Shown: positions 16,984-27,237 of the stretch, piece after piece
Position numbering within the stretch: position 1 is the first letter of the stretch
How the letters are laid out: each line of letters starts with the position of its first letter
Assembly: GCF_014192515.1 (NCBI RefSeq)
Contig: NZ_JACHYB010000001.1
Coordinates: 744,001 to 808,000 of the forward strand
DNA: 64,000 bases
Direction: 5' to 3'
From: Microbacter margulisiae
Lineage (GTDB): Bacteria; Bacteroidota; Bacteroidia; Bacteroidales; Paludibacteraceae
Translations under genes and position numbers: made by a program
The notes under the pieces: model-generated
The model's database searches: none
Seen by the model: only the letters and a program-made list of their open reading frames with translations
What the model was told of the DNA's origin: nothing

Positions 16984-18142
16984 AATAAATAAACTACACC
17001 AATCTAAATAGTACATTATTTATACGGATCAGGGATAGGAACTCCATCCTTCATAATGTATTTATATCACCTCTATTGCGTATTTTAACAGAAATAGAAA
17101 AAGGTTGACTATGAGGAGCAATACCCCATTTCATATTGGGTTTCGGTCCCATAACATAAACAAGTTTACCCCCATTCTTTATTGCATCGAAAGGAATATA
17201 GGTTTTATCCCATTTTTCCCCATTCAGCGTCATGGACTGGATATAGATATTTTTTTCAGAATAATGGATTGCCCTCATTTCAATTTTGTTACCGTTTGAA
17301 AGATTGACAGTAGCTTCTTCGGCACAGGGGCTCCCGATCACATATTGATCATTCACAGGGCATACAGGATAAAATCCTAATATATTGAAAAGATACCAGG
17401 CTGACATCTGCCCGCAATCATCATTCCCGCATAAAGAATTGGGCTTATTTCCATATTGCGTTTGCATGATTTGATGGACCCAATACTGGGTTTTCCATGG
17501 TGCACCAGCATAATCAAATAAATAGGCTATTTGTTGACCGGGTTCATTTCCATGCCAGTATTGCCCAATGGCACCAACTATTCCTTCATCCTCATTCTGT
17601 TTCGACGAGGTTGGCGTTATAAACACTGAATCCAGTTTTGCGATAAACCACTTCCTACCCCCTTCGAGATTAATTAACTCCTGAACATCTTGGGGTACAT
17701 ACCACGTATATTGCCAACTGTTTGCTTCCGTAAAATCATATGAATAGGTATTGGGGCTAAACGGGACTCGCCAAGTCCCGTTAACGTCTTTCCCACGCAT
17801 AAACCCTGTTGAAGGATCAAACACATTCTTATATGACATAGATCGATTAATAAAATAATTATAATCAGCTTCCTTCCCCAAAGCTTTGGCCAACTGTGCA
17901 ATGCTATAGTCATCATAGGCATATTCCAATGTTTTGGATACCGATTCATTTTCCAGATTATCTGGGACATAACCCAGTCTGTTAAATGTAGCTACATGAT
18001 CGTAATCCAGATTCATTGCGGTTGCCTTCATCGCTTCATAAGCTTTTTCCACATCGAAATTATGGATCCCTTTAAGGTAAGCATCGGCAATAACAGATAC
18101 TGCATGATAGCCAATCATACACCAGGTTTCATTATTATAAAA

Positions 18143-19240
18143 TATGATTATCCGCAAAGCGACCTGTTATAAATTCTGGATTTGAAATCGGTATTGTAAT
18201 TTGCAGCGGCAAACACTAATCTATCGAACATCTTTTCCCCGAAATATCTTCGGTTGAACTTATAGCAGAACTCATTGAGATAATATTGTAAATACTCTTT
18301 TTTAAGCTGGTGGTGCATATCAAGTAGTAAACGTTTCACGTTTGCAATACTGATATGAACCCATGGAAGTATCTTCTGAAGGTCTTCTGGTTCAATAACC
18401 TGAGCCTTTTGAGACTCCACAGCTTGATGTAGCTTAAAAAATGTTTTTGAATCATCGGTGGTTAATTCCGCCTTTGAATCAATTTGTTCTTTGACAATTT
18501 CAACGGCAGTGTCAGCTCTTAAATCAGGCACTACCTGCATTTTAATGTGGTTTATCTTTTTGGGCTTTTTACCCGGTTTTGGATTTTCAACCACAATGCT
18601 TTCTGTCATTACAAGGACTTTAGACTTATTCTGACTGCCTGCACCACGTTTTAAGTTCTGTTGCTTACAGTCATCACTTATCAGAGTGGTAATAAAAGCA
18701 TTGTCAAGTTCTATTTGTCCCGAAAGCTGATATTCATTGTCGCGTTTACCCATTATGTCGCTCAATTTCTTGTGCATTTCCCAAATGGGTTGATAGCGTT
18801 TATGTCCCAGTTGCCGTTGCAACTCGGAAGCCGAAAAAGATTTTTTGGTACTGGTCAAAAGGTGCATGGCAACATACCAGTAACGAAAAGGGAGTTTAGA
18901 AAATTCTAATACTGTACCCCTTCGTATGGACTGGCGATGATGACAATGCGTACACTCGTAACGTAGCTTGTTTTTAAGCCAAATATGTTTTGTGCTGCCG
19001 CATTTTGGACAAACAATACCGATTTGATCCCGTTGCGCCTTAAAATGCGCAATACAGGATTCCTCATCGGGAAAATTTAGAATGAAATTCAAGAGATTCA
19101 TAGCGTGTATTTTTACTGTTGAATACGCTGTAAATATAATGTATTTCAATGAATTATACAAATATATTGAGAACTTTTTATTACAAACTCAACCGTAATT
19201 CTGGCCTCTTTTTCTACAGGTCGCTTTGCGGATAATCATT
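18143..19240 (-). mobile_element. IS1595-family insertion sequence, copy 2 (in GH92 gene)
   Basis: 1098 bp, same ends as copy 1. The 8-bp target duplication TTATAAAA is at 18135-18142 and 19241-19248, a perfect match. Same orientation as the other two copies. Confidence 0.96.
18148..19161 (-). CDS. IS1595-family transposase, copy 2
   Basis: Protein identical to the transposase at 11443-12456: zinc ribbon with CPKC and CTHC, then the DDE core of the ISXO2-like type. The second in-frame ATG (MNLLNFILNF) is the likelier start. It is intact, so the element may still move. Confidence 0.93.
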   Translation of the reverse strand: MYNSLKYIIFTAYSTVKIHAMNLLNFILNFPDEESCIAHFKAQRDQIGIVCPKCGSTKHIWLKNKLRYECTHCHHRQSIRRGTVLEFSKLPFRYWYVAMHLLTSTKKSFSASELQRQLGHKRYQPIWEMHKKLSDIMGKRDNEYQLSGQIELDNAFITTLISDDCKQQNLKRGAGSQNKSKVLVMTESIVVENPKPGKKPKKINHIKMQVVPDLRADTAVEIVKEQIDSKAELTTDDSKTFFKLHQAVESQKAQVIEPEDLQKILPWVHISIANVKRLLLDMHHQLKKEYLQYYLNEFCYKFNRRYFGEKMFDRLVFAAANYNTDFKSRIYNRSLCG

Positions 19241-20537
19241 TTATAAAAAGACCAAATTGGTAACAGATGGTCGACACTCTGGTCATAATGGGCCAGCATA
19301 GACTTTACCATATCAGCTGTGCGCTTTGCCTGTATCAGGTTGAACAACGGGTCTAAAGCACGGTAGGTATCCCAAAGTGAAAAGGTAGTATAATCCGTAA
19401 AGTCCTTTGCTGTATGTATATTTTGATCCAGTCCCCGATATTCTCCGTTCACATCAGAATAAACACTGGGTAACAGAAATGCATGGTATAGGGAGGTATA
19501 AAAAGTCTCCTTTTGCTCATTATTCCCTTCAATGCTCATTTTATGCAGCTCTTGATTCCATGTAGTTCTTGTCTGAGCAACTACTTTATCGAAATCCCAT
19601 CCGGGTATCTCAGCATCCAGATTCTGTAGAGCATTAGCGGCACTGACGGCTGAAATGCCTACCTTCACCATAATTACCTGCTGGTTACCTGTGTGGTAAC
19701 GAGCATAAAACTGAATATCCGTCCCTGAACTTTCATATTTACTTGTAAAACGATACGTGTTATAGAAAACAGGTTTTCCGCCATTCATAATTCCACATTG
19801 TTCAAAAGGTGCTGAGAATCTCGCAGCGAAGTAAAGATAACGTTCTTTTGCCCATCCATGAACCATATGGAATCCGGTTACCAATTGTTTATTTTCTATT
19901 CGCAGATGTGACCAAATGACTTTCCATTGTAAAACGTGGGCCAAATCAAGCATAACGTTAGCGCTGTCCGATTTTGGAAACGTAAATTTCAGCATTCCTG
20001 CTCTTTCTGTTGCGGTTAATTCCACCTGGATTTTATATTGCGGCAAGTAGACAGAATAGTATCCGGGAGATGCTTGTTCCTGACTGTGTGAAAAAGGAGT
20101 TATATAGCCTGAATCAGGCTTACTTGTTACTACAGGTCGAAATTTTAAATGCCCAACTGAAGGAACAAAAAGGAAGTCTCCCAAATCTGGACATCCGGTA
20201 CCACTAAAATGGGTCATACTGAATCCATATAGGGTACTGTCTTTATATCTGTAACCAGCATCAGCCTCCCAGTCTTTAATATTCGTATCCGGACTGAGCT
20301 GTACCAGTCCAAACGGAGCAACCGCACCCGGATAAGTATTGCCGTCTCCTTCAGTCCCTACAAAAGGATTCACATACTGACTTAGGTCCGAGACCTCTTT
20401 CTCATTTGAATGCATTTGGTGCGCTTTTTGCTGGCAGTACAAAAAAACTGCTGTGCACATTAAACCAACTAATAATATTATTCTTTTCATAATTGACACA
20501 TTAAAACATCAATAGATAATATAATAGTAAGACTCTC

Positions 20538-22790
20538 TTAATATGTTATTCTCGACACCGGACAATCTTTCAGCTGTGTTGCCCATGAAGATGGTTTGTC
20601 GCCCATCCGGAAGATCAGCCTGCCGCCTTGCTCTATCGTTTTCCTTGTGATGTAGGAGTAGGGATAGTCCTTCCCATTCAGCGTCGCCGATTGAATGTAT
20701 TTATTGGCCTTGCTCACATCCTTCGCCTCTACCTCAAAGGGATGTCCGCTTCCTGTATGCAGTGTGATTTTCGAAAACACCGGACTCCCAATCGCATATT
20801 CTCCACTGGACGGATTCACCGGATAGAAGCCCATCGCTCCAAAGACATACCATGCTGACATCTGCCCGCAGTCGTCATTCCCGCATAGCCCCGACCGTGT
20901 GTCGGTGTACAGCGAATCCATGATCTCCCGGACCCTGTCTGCTGTTTTGTAGGGTTCGCCAACGTAATCGTACAGATAGGCTATCTCATGGCTGGGTTCA
21001 TTCCCCTGTGCATATTGGCCGATCATCCCGCTTACATCGGGTTCTCCCGGGTTATTATTGATAGAGGGTTGGTCAAAAAGGGAATCTAATTTATGGGCAA
21101 AGGCTTTCTTCCCTCCGATCAGATGGACTAACCCGTCTACATCCTGCGGGGCAAAAAAGGTGTATTGCCATGAATTGCCTTCCGTAAAGTCATCACTGCC
21201 TAACCGTGATACGTCGATCGGGTTAAAGGGTTCCCTCCATTGGCCTTGGGTGTCTTTCCCCTGCAAAAAACGGGTGGCTGGGTTATAGAGATTCTTATAG
21301 TTTTCTGCACGTTGCATGTATTTCCTGTAATCGGCCATCTTCCCCAGCTTCCTGGCTACCTGTGCCACACACCAGTCGTCATAGGCGTATTCTACGGTGA
21401 TCGATACGGAATTGTTTTCTACGTTATCGGGGACATAACCGTATTGATGGTAGGCTTTCATGCCCCGGATGGTATCCTCTACAGTGGCTTTCATCGCCTG
21501 GTAGGCTTCTGCTATGTTGAAATCGGGATGGCCGTGCAGGCAGGCTTCTGCTATAACCGGGATACTGTGGTTCCCGATCATGCACCAGGTCTCGTTGGAA
21601 TCCAGTTCCCACACCGGGAGTCGTCCGCCTTCCTTGTACATGGCCAGCATGGATTTGACAAAATCGTCGTTGGTCTTGGGTTCTATCAGCGAATAGAGGG
21701 GGTGGGCTGCCCGGAAGGTGTCCCACAGGGAGAAAACGGTGTAGTAGTTAAAGCCTTGGGCTTGGTGTACTTTCCTGTCCATGCCCACATATTGCCCATT
21801 GACATCGCTATAGAGGTACGGGGCCAGCAGCGAATGGTACACGGCCGTATAGAACGTGCGCTTCTCTGCTGTGCTGCCTCCTTCTACTTCTATCTTCGAT
21901 AATAGCTTATTCCAGCTCTTTTCTGCCGAGGCTCTCACGGCCGAAAAGTCCCATCCGGGGAGTCCCGATTCCAGGTTGGCTTTGGCATTGGCGATGCTGA
22001 CGGCTGAGATGGATACCTTCACGAGTACGGGTTGGCCTGTGGTACCGGAAAAGCGTATCAGGGCTTTTTCTATTTTCCCTGTCCCTGCTGCCTTGTCTTC
22101 TTCTATCTGTCCGTCATTGTCTATGGCTTTCTTTTCTATCGGCTGGTTGAACTTGGCATAGAAATAGACATACCGGTCGTGGGCCCAGCCTGTGGATTGC
22201 CGGTAGCCTTCTACTGCGTCATCGCCTACAAAACGGATCGAAGAGGATACCGTTTTGTTCTGTATGCCCCGTCCCAGGTCAATAATCATATCCCGGTCTC
22301 CCGTCTTGGGATAGGTGTAGCGTTGCAACGCGCAGCGTGCGGTGGCCGTCAGTTCGGCTTTGATGCCATAGCTTTTTAGCATTACTGAATAGTAACCTGC
22401 GCTGGCCTGTTCGTCCTGATGGCTGAAGATGGAGCGGTAGCCTTCTCCGGGATGTTCCTTACTCCCGGGTTCGGTTTTCCACCCTCCGGTATAGGCCATA
22501 AAGAGAATGTCGCCCAGATCGGCAGCACCTGTCCCGCTTAAATGGGTGAGCGAAAAACCCATCAGAGACGTGTCGCTGTCATGGTATCCCGAACACCAGT
22601 CCCACCCGTCTTCTCCTGTATCGGGACTCACCTGTACCATCCCATGTGGCAGGCATGGCCCGGGAAACGTATGCCCATGAGCTCCTGTCCCGATAAAGGG
22701 ATCGACATACTGGGTTAAATCTTGGGAGGACGCCTTGCCCCCACTGAACCATGCCAGTAAAACAACTACAAAAATCAAACTCTTTTTCAT
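20538..22790 (-). CDS. GH92 alpha-mannosidase, intact
   Basis: 750 residues with a signal peptide (KKSLIFVVVLLAWFSGGKASSQ), so exported to the periplasm or surface. The GH92 N-terminal beta-sandwich starts DLTQYVDPFIGTGAHGHTFPG. The (alpha/alpha)6 catalytic domain carries NETWCMIGNHS (general acid Glu) and CGNDDCGQMSAWYVFG (general base Asp). It cleaves terminal alpha-mannose by inversion, calcium-dependent. It follows the split paralog's start by 38 bp (20499/20538) in the same direction and probably shared its transcript. The gene is visibly more G+C-rich than the split copy, which argues for a separate origin rather than a tandem duplication. Confidence 0.95.
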   Translation of the reverse strand: MKKSLIFVVVLLAWFSGGKASSQDLTQYVDPFIGTGAHGHTFPGPCLPHGMVQVSPDTGEDGWDWCSGYHDSDTSLMGFSLTHLSGTGAADLGDILFMAYTGGWKTEPGSKEHPGEGYRSIFSHQDEQASAGYYSVMLKSYGIKAELTATARCALQRYTYPKTGDRDMIIDLGRGIQNKTVSSSIRFVGDDAVEGYRQSTGWAHDRYVYFYAKFNQPIEKKAIDNDGQIEEDKAAGTGKIEKALIRFSGTTGQPVLVKVSISAVSIANAKANLESGLPGWDFSAVRASAEKSWNKLLSKIEVEGGSTAEKRTFYTAVYHSLLAPYLYSDVNGQYVGMDRKVHQAQGFNYYTVFSLWDTFRAAHPLYSLIEPKTNDDFVKSMLAMYKEGGRLPVWELDSNETWCMIGNHSIPVIAEACLHGHPDFNIAEAYQAMKATVEDTIRGMKAYHQYGYVPDNVENNSVSITVEYAYDDWCVAQVARKLGKMADYRKYMQRAENYKNLYNPATRFLQGKDTQGQWREPFNPIDVSRLGSDDFTEGNSWQYTFFAPQDVDGLVHLIGGKKAFAHKLDSLFDQPSINNNPGEPDVSGMIGQYAQGNEPSHEIAYLYDYVGEPYKTADRVREIMDSLYTDTRSGLCGNDDCGQMSAWYVFGAMGFYPVNPSSGEYAIGSPVFSKITLHTGSGHPFEVEAKDVSKANKYIQSATLNGKDYPYSYITRKTIEQGGRLIFRMGDKPSSWATQLKDCPVSRITY

Positions 22791-22855
22791 TAGTCTGTTA
22801 TATTTTATTCATTTACGGTTTAACCTTAAAGGGGCTCATTAATCGTAATATTTTA

Positions 22856-22993
22856 TTACCACTTTAGAGTAACATGTATGCCTTGTGGATTATTATCAAA
22901 ACTCATCCAGCACGTTTTTGTTAAGGGATCCCAAGATGTCTCGATATTTGAAACAATTTGCCCATCAACATTTTGAACTAATATCGAAACTGG
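22856..22993 (-). pseudogene. Relict C-terminal tail of an unidentified secreted enzyme
   Basis: In one minus-strand frame 46 codons read PVSILVQNVDGQIVSN...ETSWDPLTKTCWMSFDNNPQ...VTLKW and then TAA. The composition, beta-strand alternation and the ending LKW look like the C-terminal beta-sandwich of a polysaccharide-degrading enzyme. A TAG stop lies immediately upstream in this frame and no long open frame continues in the others, so only a fragment remains. The family is not identified. Confidence 0.4.
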
Positions 22994-23051
22994 CAGCTAA
23001 CACAAATCCCGTTAAGAAAATGATTTTAGGCATAGGGTCAATAAATTGTCT

Positions 23052-23059
23052 CAAAGATA
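23052..23059 (-). promoter_or_regulatory. Possible Bacteroidetes -7 box for the GH92 gene
   Basis: Minus-strand TATCTTTG, perfect TAnnTTTG match, but about 260 bp from the GH92 ATG; assignment is uncertain. Confidence 0.3.
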
Positions 23060-25576
23060 AATACATAGAAAACGTTTTATAAGGTACATCCTAAAGAATA
23101 GCACAAACTAAAAAAATACCTGTCATTAAATCCACAAAGACAGCCTAACTCTTTTACAGATAAACAGCCAGTCTTCCTTTATGAATTACAGAAGATTATT
23201 CATTAACAACATTCACTAACCCAACATCAAGAAATTGTCCCCCTCCTGTTTGATGACAATGAGCAGCTAACGTAATCTTTGCCCCTGACTTTAATAACTT
23301 CCGAGCAACCGCACTAATTTTTAAAGGCTCATAAGTCGTGTTATAGCTGGTTGCTTTCGCAGCAAAAACACCATTAACATAAATCTCTACATCTTCGTCA
23401 TGAAACACATAGAACTGAAGGTTTTTGTAATTCCCATTGGGCATCGTAAAAGTACGGCGAATCCATATGTCGCTGGTGTCCCATTGTGTATGGCTTCCCT
23501 CTAACGTTCCAAAGCCAGCTTGACCTCCCTGCCATGTGGTGACAGGAAAAGATGGCGACATCCAATTCTTAGAGGGTTGATGAATGGTATAGCTCCAATC
23601 ACAATGCGTAGGAACCACCGACACTACTTTAGGCGGGAATGGAAATTTAGGTAAATGCCCATTTAAGATTTTTCATTTTATCGCCTGATGCCCATTTATG
23701 CCACATAGCACTATTTGTTAACATCTTAATAAAAAAGCCACCAACAACAGGACGAGCATGCATCCCCCCGCTATGGATGTCATCCGTCATATAAGAATCG
23801 GCTATCGGATCTCGGACAGTAGTATGATCTAAATAATCGTAAATTGGAGATATGAAAAACCGGAAGTCTTTATCATCCGCCATTGTAGCTGTCCATATGG
23901 ACCAGTCTGCCTTTGTTAAATGCGTTCTGGAATCCAATGGGAGACCATAAGGCTGCATGACCGTTTTATAAAAGGCTATTTCTTTTTGTGCAACGGAACT
24001 GGGGAATATATTTAAATGAAGGATTTGATCCCAAACAAGATTATATTTCTGACTCCAGGTATTGGGTTTGTCAAAAGCTAATTTGTAATGATACCCATCA
24101 GCAGCAACTTTCATCCAGTGCTCAGCATCATTTTTAGCTAAAGCCATAAATTCCTGTGCCGTAGTATTATCGCCTCTCATTTTGCAAAGATCTCCATAAG
24201 CAGCAAGCGCAAGAATAGCTTTTACAGATAGATTCGCATTGTGCGCCAAATGTCCCATAAAATCATCAGTACATAATTGATTTTCAGGATCCAAACCGTA
24301 GTTTTTCAAGTAATCTGCCCATTGTGTTAATTGTGACCACCAGGGAGTAACAAAATTTGCATTACCATCGGCATGGGCAATGGCATCACAAAGCAGAAGC
24401 ATATTCCCGCTCTCTTCAACTGGCATACCCTCTCCGCCGTCATCCCGCCCAGTAATGATTGGATATGTCCCTAAATCGTGAGGGGCGTTAGGAAATTTCC
24501 AATGGGGGGAAGCCGCATAATCAAGCACTGAGACTAAGGTTGCTTTTGCTAAAGTAGGATTAAGAAATATCCAAATTGGATCCATAGGATATATCACATC
24601 AACAGTAGCAATATCCCCGTTGCTCGTATTCTCTTTGGTAAAAAACAAAGGTTGTCCGTTGGCATCAGCGGCTAATCCACAAGCTGCAATACACTCCCGA
24701 TAGGCTGCTGCACAAATTTGGGCATATTGGTCTCCTCCCTCTTTAGTCATGTCTGCCATTAACTCATGATCAAACTTTTCGCAACGATTACGTAATGAAG
24801 GATATTCTTTTGATGCCGTCTGTAGCAAGACAGAAGGAGTGGCTCCTTTGCGACGCCAATAAGGACGTAATGGTGTCCCAAAATATTTGATTGCATAAAT
24901 CTCATCGTAGGCAACGATAACCTGACGCTCTACTGTTTTTGCCCCAACTTCTCCAAGATGGAAAACAAATGCAAGAACAGGGGTATTATCGTCAACCGCT
25001 CTTGGCATGCGGGCATCAACGATAGAAGGAATATCCCCCTTTTGAGAAAAATCTTCAAGTAACGTCTGATTTGCTCCAATCGCCGGTTTTGACTCTGAAC
25101 TCAAAGCAGCAGCATAAGCATATCCCCAATCAATGCGGTGATCATCCCCGGAGGAACCTAAAATAGGCTGCGCTTGTGTGCCAACCCGTAAAGCCGTTAA
25201 TGTCCCCATTTTTAATTTCCCCCACTTCACTGTCTCGGCAGGCGTATTAACTGCTAATTCGGAACTGGTACTGCTATAAATAGATACTTTATGTGATTTA
25301 CCGTCAACAGATCGGACATCCCATGTTATATAGCTCAATGGAAGAGAGAATGCATTTAAATCATGCGGCAAGGCCGGCGTCATAAACGTTAGGGTAACAT
25401 GCACCCCGGCATCTTCAAATTCATAAATACTGCGTGTGGGTAACACCTGCAATGAACGTTGAGGAAATGCTGGCACGTCTTTAGGTTCAGCCCCCATCAG
25501 TCGATAGGTTCTACCATCAATACGAATCAAACTCGCTAACGCTTGTTCGTGATGGGTCCAATGCACAGTATTTTTA

Positions 25577-26674
25577 TATGATTATCCGCAAAGCGACCTG
25601 TTATAAATTCTGGATTTGAAATCGGTATTGTAATTTGCAGCGGCAAACACTAATCTATCGAACATCTTTTCCCCGAAATATCTTCGGTTGAACTTATAGC
25701 AGAACTCATTGAGATAATATTGTAAATACTCTTTTTTAAGCTGGTGGTGCATATCAAGTAGTAAACGTTTCACGTTTGCAATACTGATATGAACCCATGG
25801 AAGTATCTTCTGAAGGTCTTCTGGTTCAATAACCTGAGCCTTTTGAGACTCCACAGCTTGATGTAGCTTAAAAAATGTTTTTGAATCATCGGTGGTTAAT
25901 TCCGCCTTTGAATCAATTTGTTCTTTGACAATTTCAACGGCAGTGTCAGCTCTTAAATCAGGCACTACCTGCATTTTAATGTGGTTTATCTTTTTGGGCT
26001 TTTTACCCGGTTTTGGATTTTCAACCACAATGCTTTCTGTCATTACAAGGACTTTAGACTTATTCTGACTGCCTGCACCACGTTTTAAGTTCTGTTGCTT
26101 ACAGTCATCACTTATCAGAGTGGTAATAAAAGCATTGTCAAGTTCTATTTGTCCCGAAAGCTGATATTCATTGTCGCGTTTACCCATTATGTCGCTCAAT
26201 TTCTTGTGCATTTCCCAAATGGGTTGATAGCGTTTATGTCCCAGTTGCCGTTGCAACTCGGAAGCCGAAAAAGATTTTTTGGTACTGGTCAAAAGGTGCA
26301 TGGCAACATACCAGTAACGAAAAGGGAGTTTAGAAAATTCTAATACTGTACCCCTTCGTATGGACTGGCGATGATGACAATGCGTACACTCGTAACGTAG
26401 CTTGTTTTTAAGCCAAATATGTTTTGTGCTGCCGCATTTTGGACAAACAATACCGATTTGATCCCGTTGCGCCTTAAAATGCGCAATACAGGATTCCTCA
26501 TCGGGAAAATTTAGAATGAAATTCAAGAGATTCATAGCGTGTATTTTTACTGTTGAATACGCTGTAAATATAATGTATTTCAATGAATTATACAAATATA
26601 TTGAGAACTTTTTATTACAAACTCAACCGTAATTCTGGCCTCTTTTTCTACAGGTCGCTTTGCGGATAATCATT
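25577..26674 (-). mobile_element. IS1595-family insertion sequence, copy 3 (in DUF4965 gene)
   Basis: 1098 bp with the same 24-bp inverted repeats. The 8-bp duplication TATTTTTA is at 25569-25576 and 26675-26682. Same orientation as copies 1 and 2. Confidence 0.96.
25582..26595 (-). CDS. IS1595-family transposase, copy 3
   Basis: Protein identical to the other two copies, intact zinc ribbon and DDE core. The likely start is again the internal ATG encoding MNLLNFILNF. Confidence 0.93.
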   Translation of the reverse strand: MYNSLKYIIFTAYSTVKIHAMNLLNFILNFPDEESCIAHFKAQRDQIGIVCPKCGSTKHIWLKNKLRYECTHCHHRQSIRRGTVLEFSKLPFRYWYVAMHLLTSTKKSFSASELQRQLGHKRYQPIWEMHKKLSDIMGKRDNEYQLSGQIELDNAFITTLISDDCKQQNLKRGAGSQNKSKVLVMTESIVVENPKPGKKPKKINHIKMQVVPDLRADTAVEIVKEQIDSKAELTTDDSKTFFKLHQAVESQKAQVIEPEDLQKILPWVHISIANVKRLLLDMHHQLKKEYLQYYLNEFCYKFNRRYFGEKMFDRLVFAAANYNTDFKSRIYNRSLCG

Positions 26675-26852
26675 TATTTTTATCTGTCAGATGGTCTGCT
26701 TCAGACCAAATGCTTAAATAAGGATCAAACGTCACTAATGGGACTGCCGGCGGACGAAACGACACTGGTTGTCCTGAAAGTGAGGGAGGCATTATAATGC
26801 ACGAAAAAAGTGCCAACAAAATCTGTATGGCTTTGAAGTCTTTTTGTTTCAT

Positions 26853-27237
26853 GTTAATTCCTTGTTTTTGCTAGATAAAAAAATATTTTATTGGAAATTT
26901 TTCATCCTTAATGTGTTCTCATATGTCCAGAATATCCCAAGGCATCTTAGCATCGCATCATAGGCTTGTAAGGCAAGACATATTTCATCTGTTTATAATT
27001 TTTCTTTTATTGGTCAGATGGAACTCGCACATAAACATTTCTTTGTGTGTCATGCTTTATGTGTCGTGCTCGTTTCATATCTCTTTTTCTTAAGTTGTTA
27101 TACGAAATATTAATTCCTTTCAGTGTGAGCTTTAGGGGTCCCTTATCACGTAAAACGGATTCACACAAAGTGATTTGTTCTTCGTTTACTGTTCTTCGTT
27201 TTCGAAACTTACTAAATAACTCATTATGGTTTTATTC
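26853..27237. other. Gap between the DUF4965 gene and the six-hairpin glycosidase gene
   Basis: 385 bp. Small plus-strand frames here have no family signal. A short direct repeat (CGAAGAACAGTAAACGAAGAACA on the minus strand, near 27175-27200) is present. Nothing else is recognisable. Confidence 0.5.

Larger units (their letters stand above)
16597..17050. other. Convergent intergenic region between the etf operon and PUL A
   Basis: 454 bp without a gene. It holds the long hairpin at 16615-16664, one copy of an 80-bp dispersed repeat at 16840-16918, and the minus-strand terminator at 16949-16983. Confidence 0.6.
17051..20499 (-). pseudogene. GH92 alpha-mannosidase, split by IS1595-family element
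   Basis: The 5' part (20499 to about 19241) encodes a signal peptide (RIILLVGLMCTAVFLYCQQ) and the GH92 N-terminal domain (YVNPFVGTEGDGNTYPGAVAPFG), ending at LPIWSFY. The 3' part resumes at NNETWCMIGYHAV, carrying the catalytic-acid Glu region, and GNDDCGQMSAWYLFN, the catalytic-base Asp region. The 8-bp duplication TTATAAAA flanks the element; removing element plus one repeat joins SFY to NNETWC and gives about 785 codons. The family removes alpha-1,2/1,3/1,4-linked mannose with calcium, from N-glycans or mannan. It is paralogous to the intact gene at 20538-22790 but far more AT-rich. Currently inactive. Confidence 0.93.
22791..23195. other. Gap upstream of the intact GH92 gene
   Basis: 405 bp. 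A plus-strand 65-codon frame here has no family signal. On the minus strand there is a relict coding tail (22856-22993) and a TATCTTTG box at 23052-23059 that could serve the GH92 gene, though with a leader of about 260 bp. Confidence 0.5.
23196..26852 (-). pseudogene. DUF4965/glutaminase-like secreted protein, split by IS1595-family element and frameshifted
   Basis: The 5' part (26852-26683) encodes a signal peptide and FRPPAVPLVTFDPYLSIWSEADHLTDKN, the usual start of the DUF4964/DUF5127/DUF4965/DUF1793 architecture. The frame resumes after the element at TVHWTHHEQALASLIRIDG and continues with the six-hairpin DUF4965 region to 23668. There an extra A in the coding strand (AAAT at 23661-23664) causes a stop; one frame over, LNGHLPKFPFPPKVVSVVP continues to 23196 with a beta-sandwich (GFGTLEG, DIWIRRTFTMP, HDEDVEIYVNG). 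The intact protein would be near 850 residues. Relatives include fungal glutaminase A, but within PULs the activity is probably on glycans; unproven. Two lesions make it a pseudogene unless the frameshift is a sequencing error. Confidence 0.88.

Noticed and set aside
22885..23082. Plus-strand 65-codon frame in the gap before GH92
   Set aside because: It is opposite in strand to everything around it and overlaps the relict coding tail read on the minus strand.
23647..23670. Programmed ribosomal frameshift in the DUF4965 gene
   Set aside because: No slippery heptamer or downstream pseudoknot is evident; a one-base insertion explains the break more simply.
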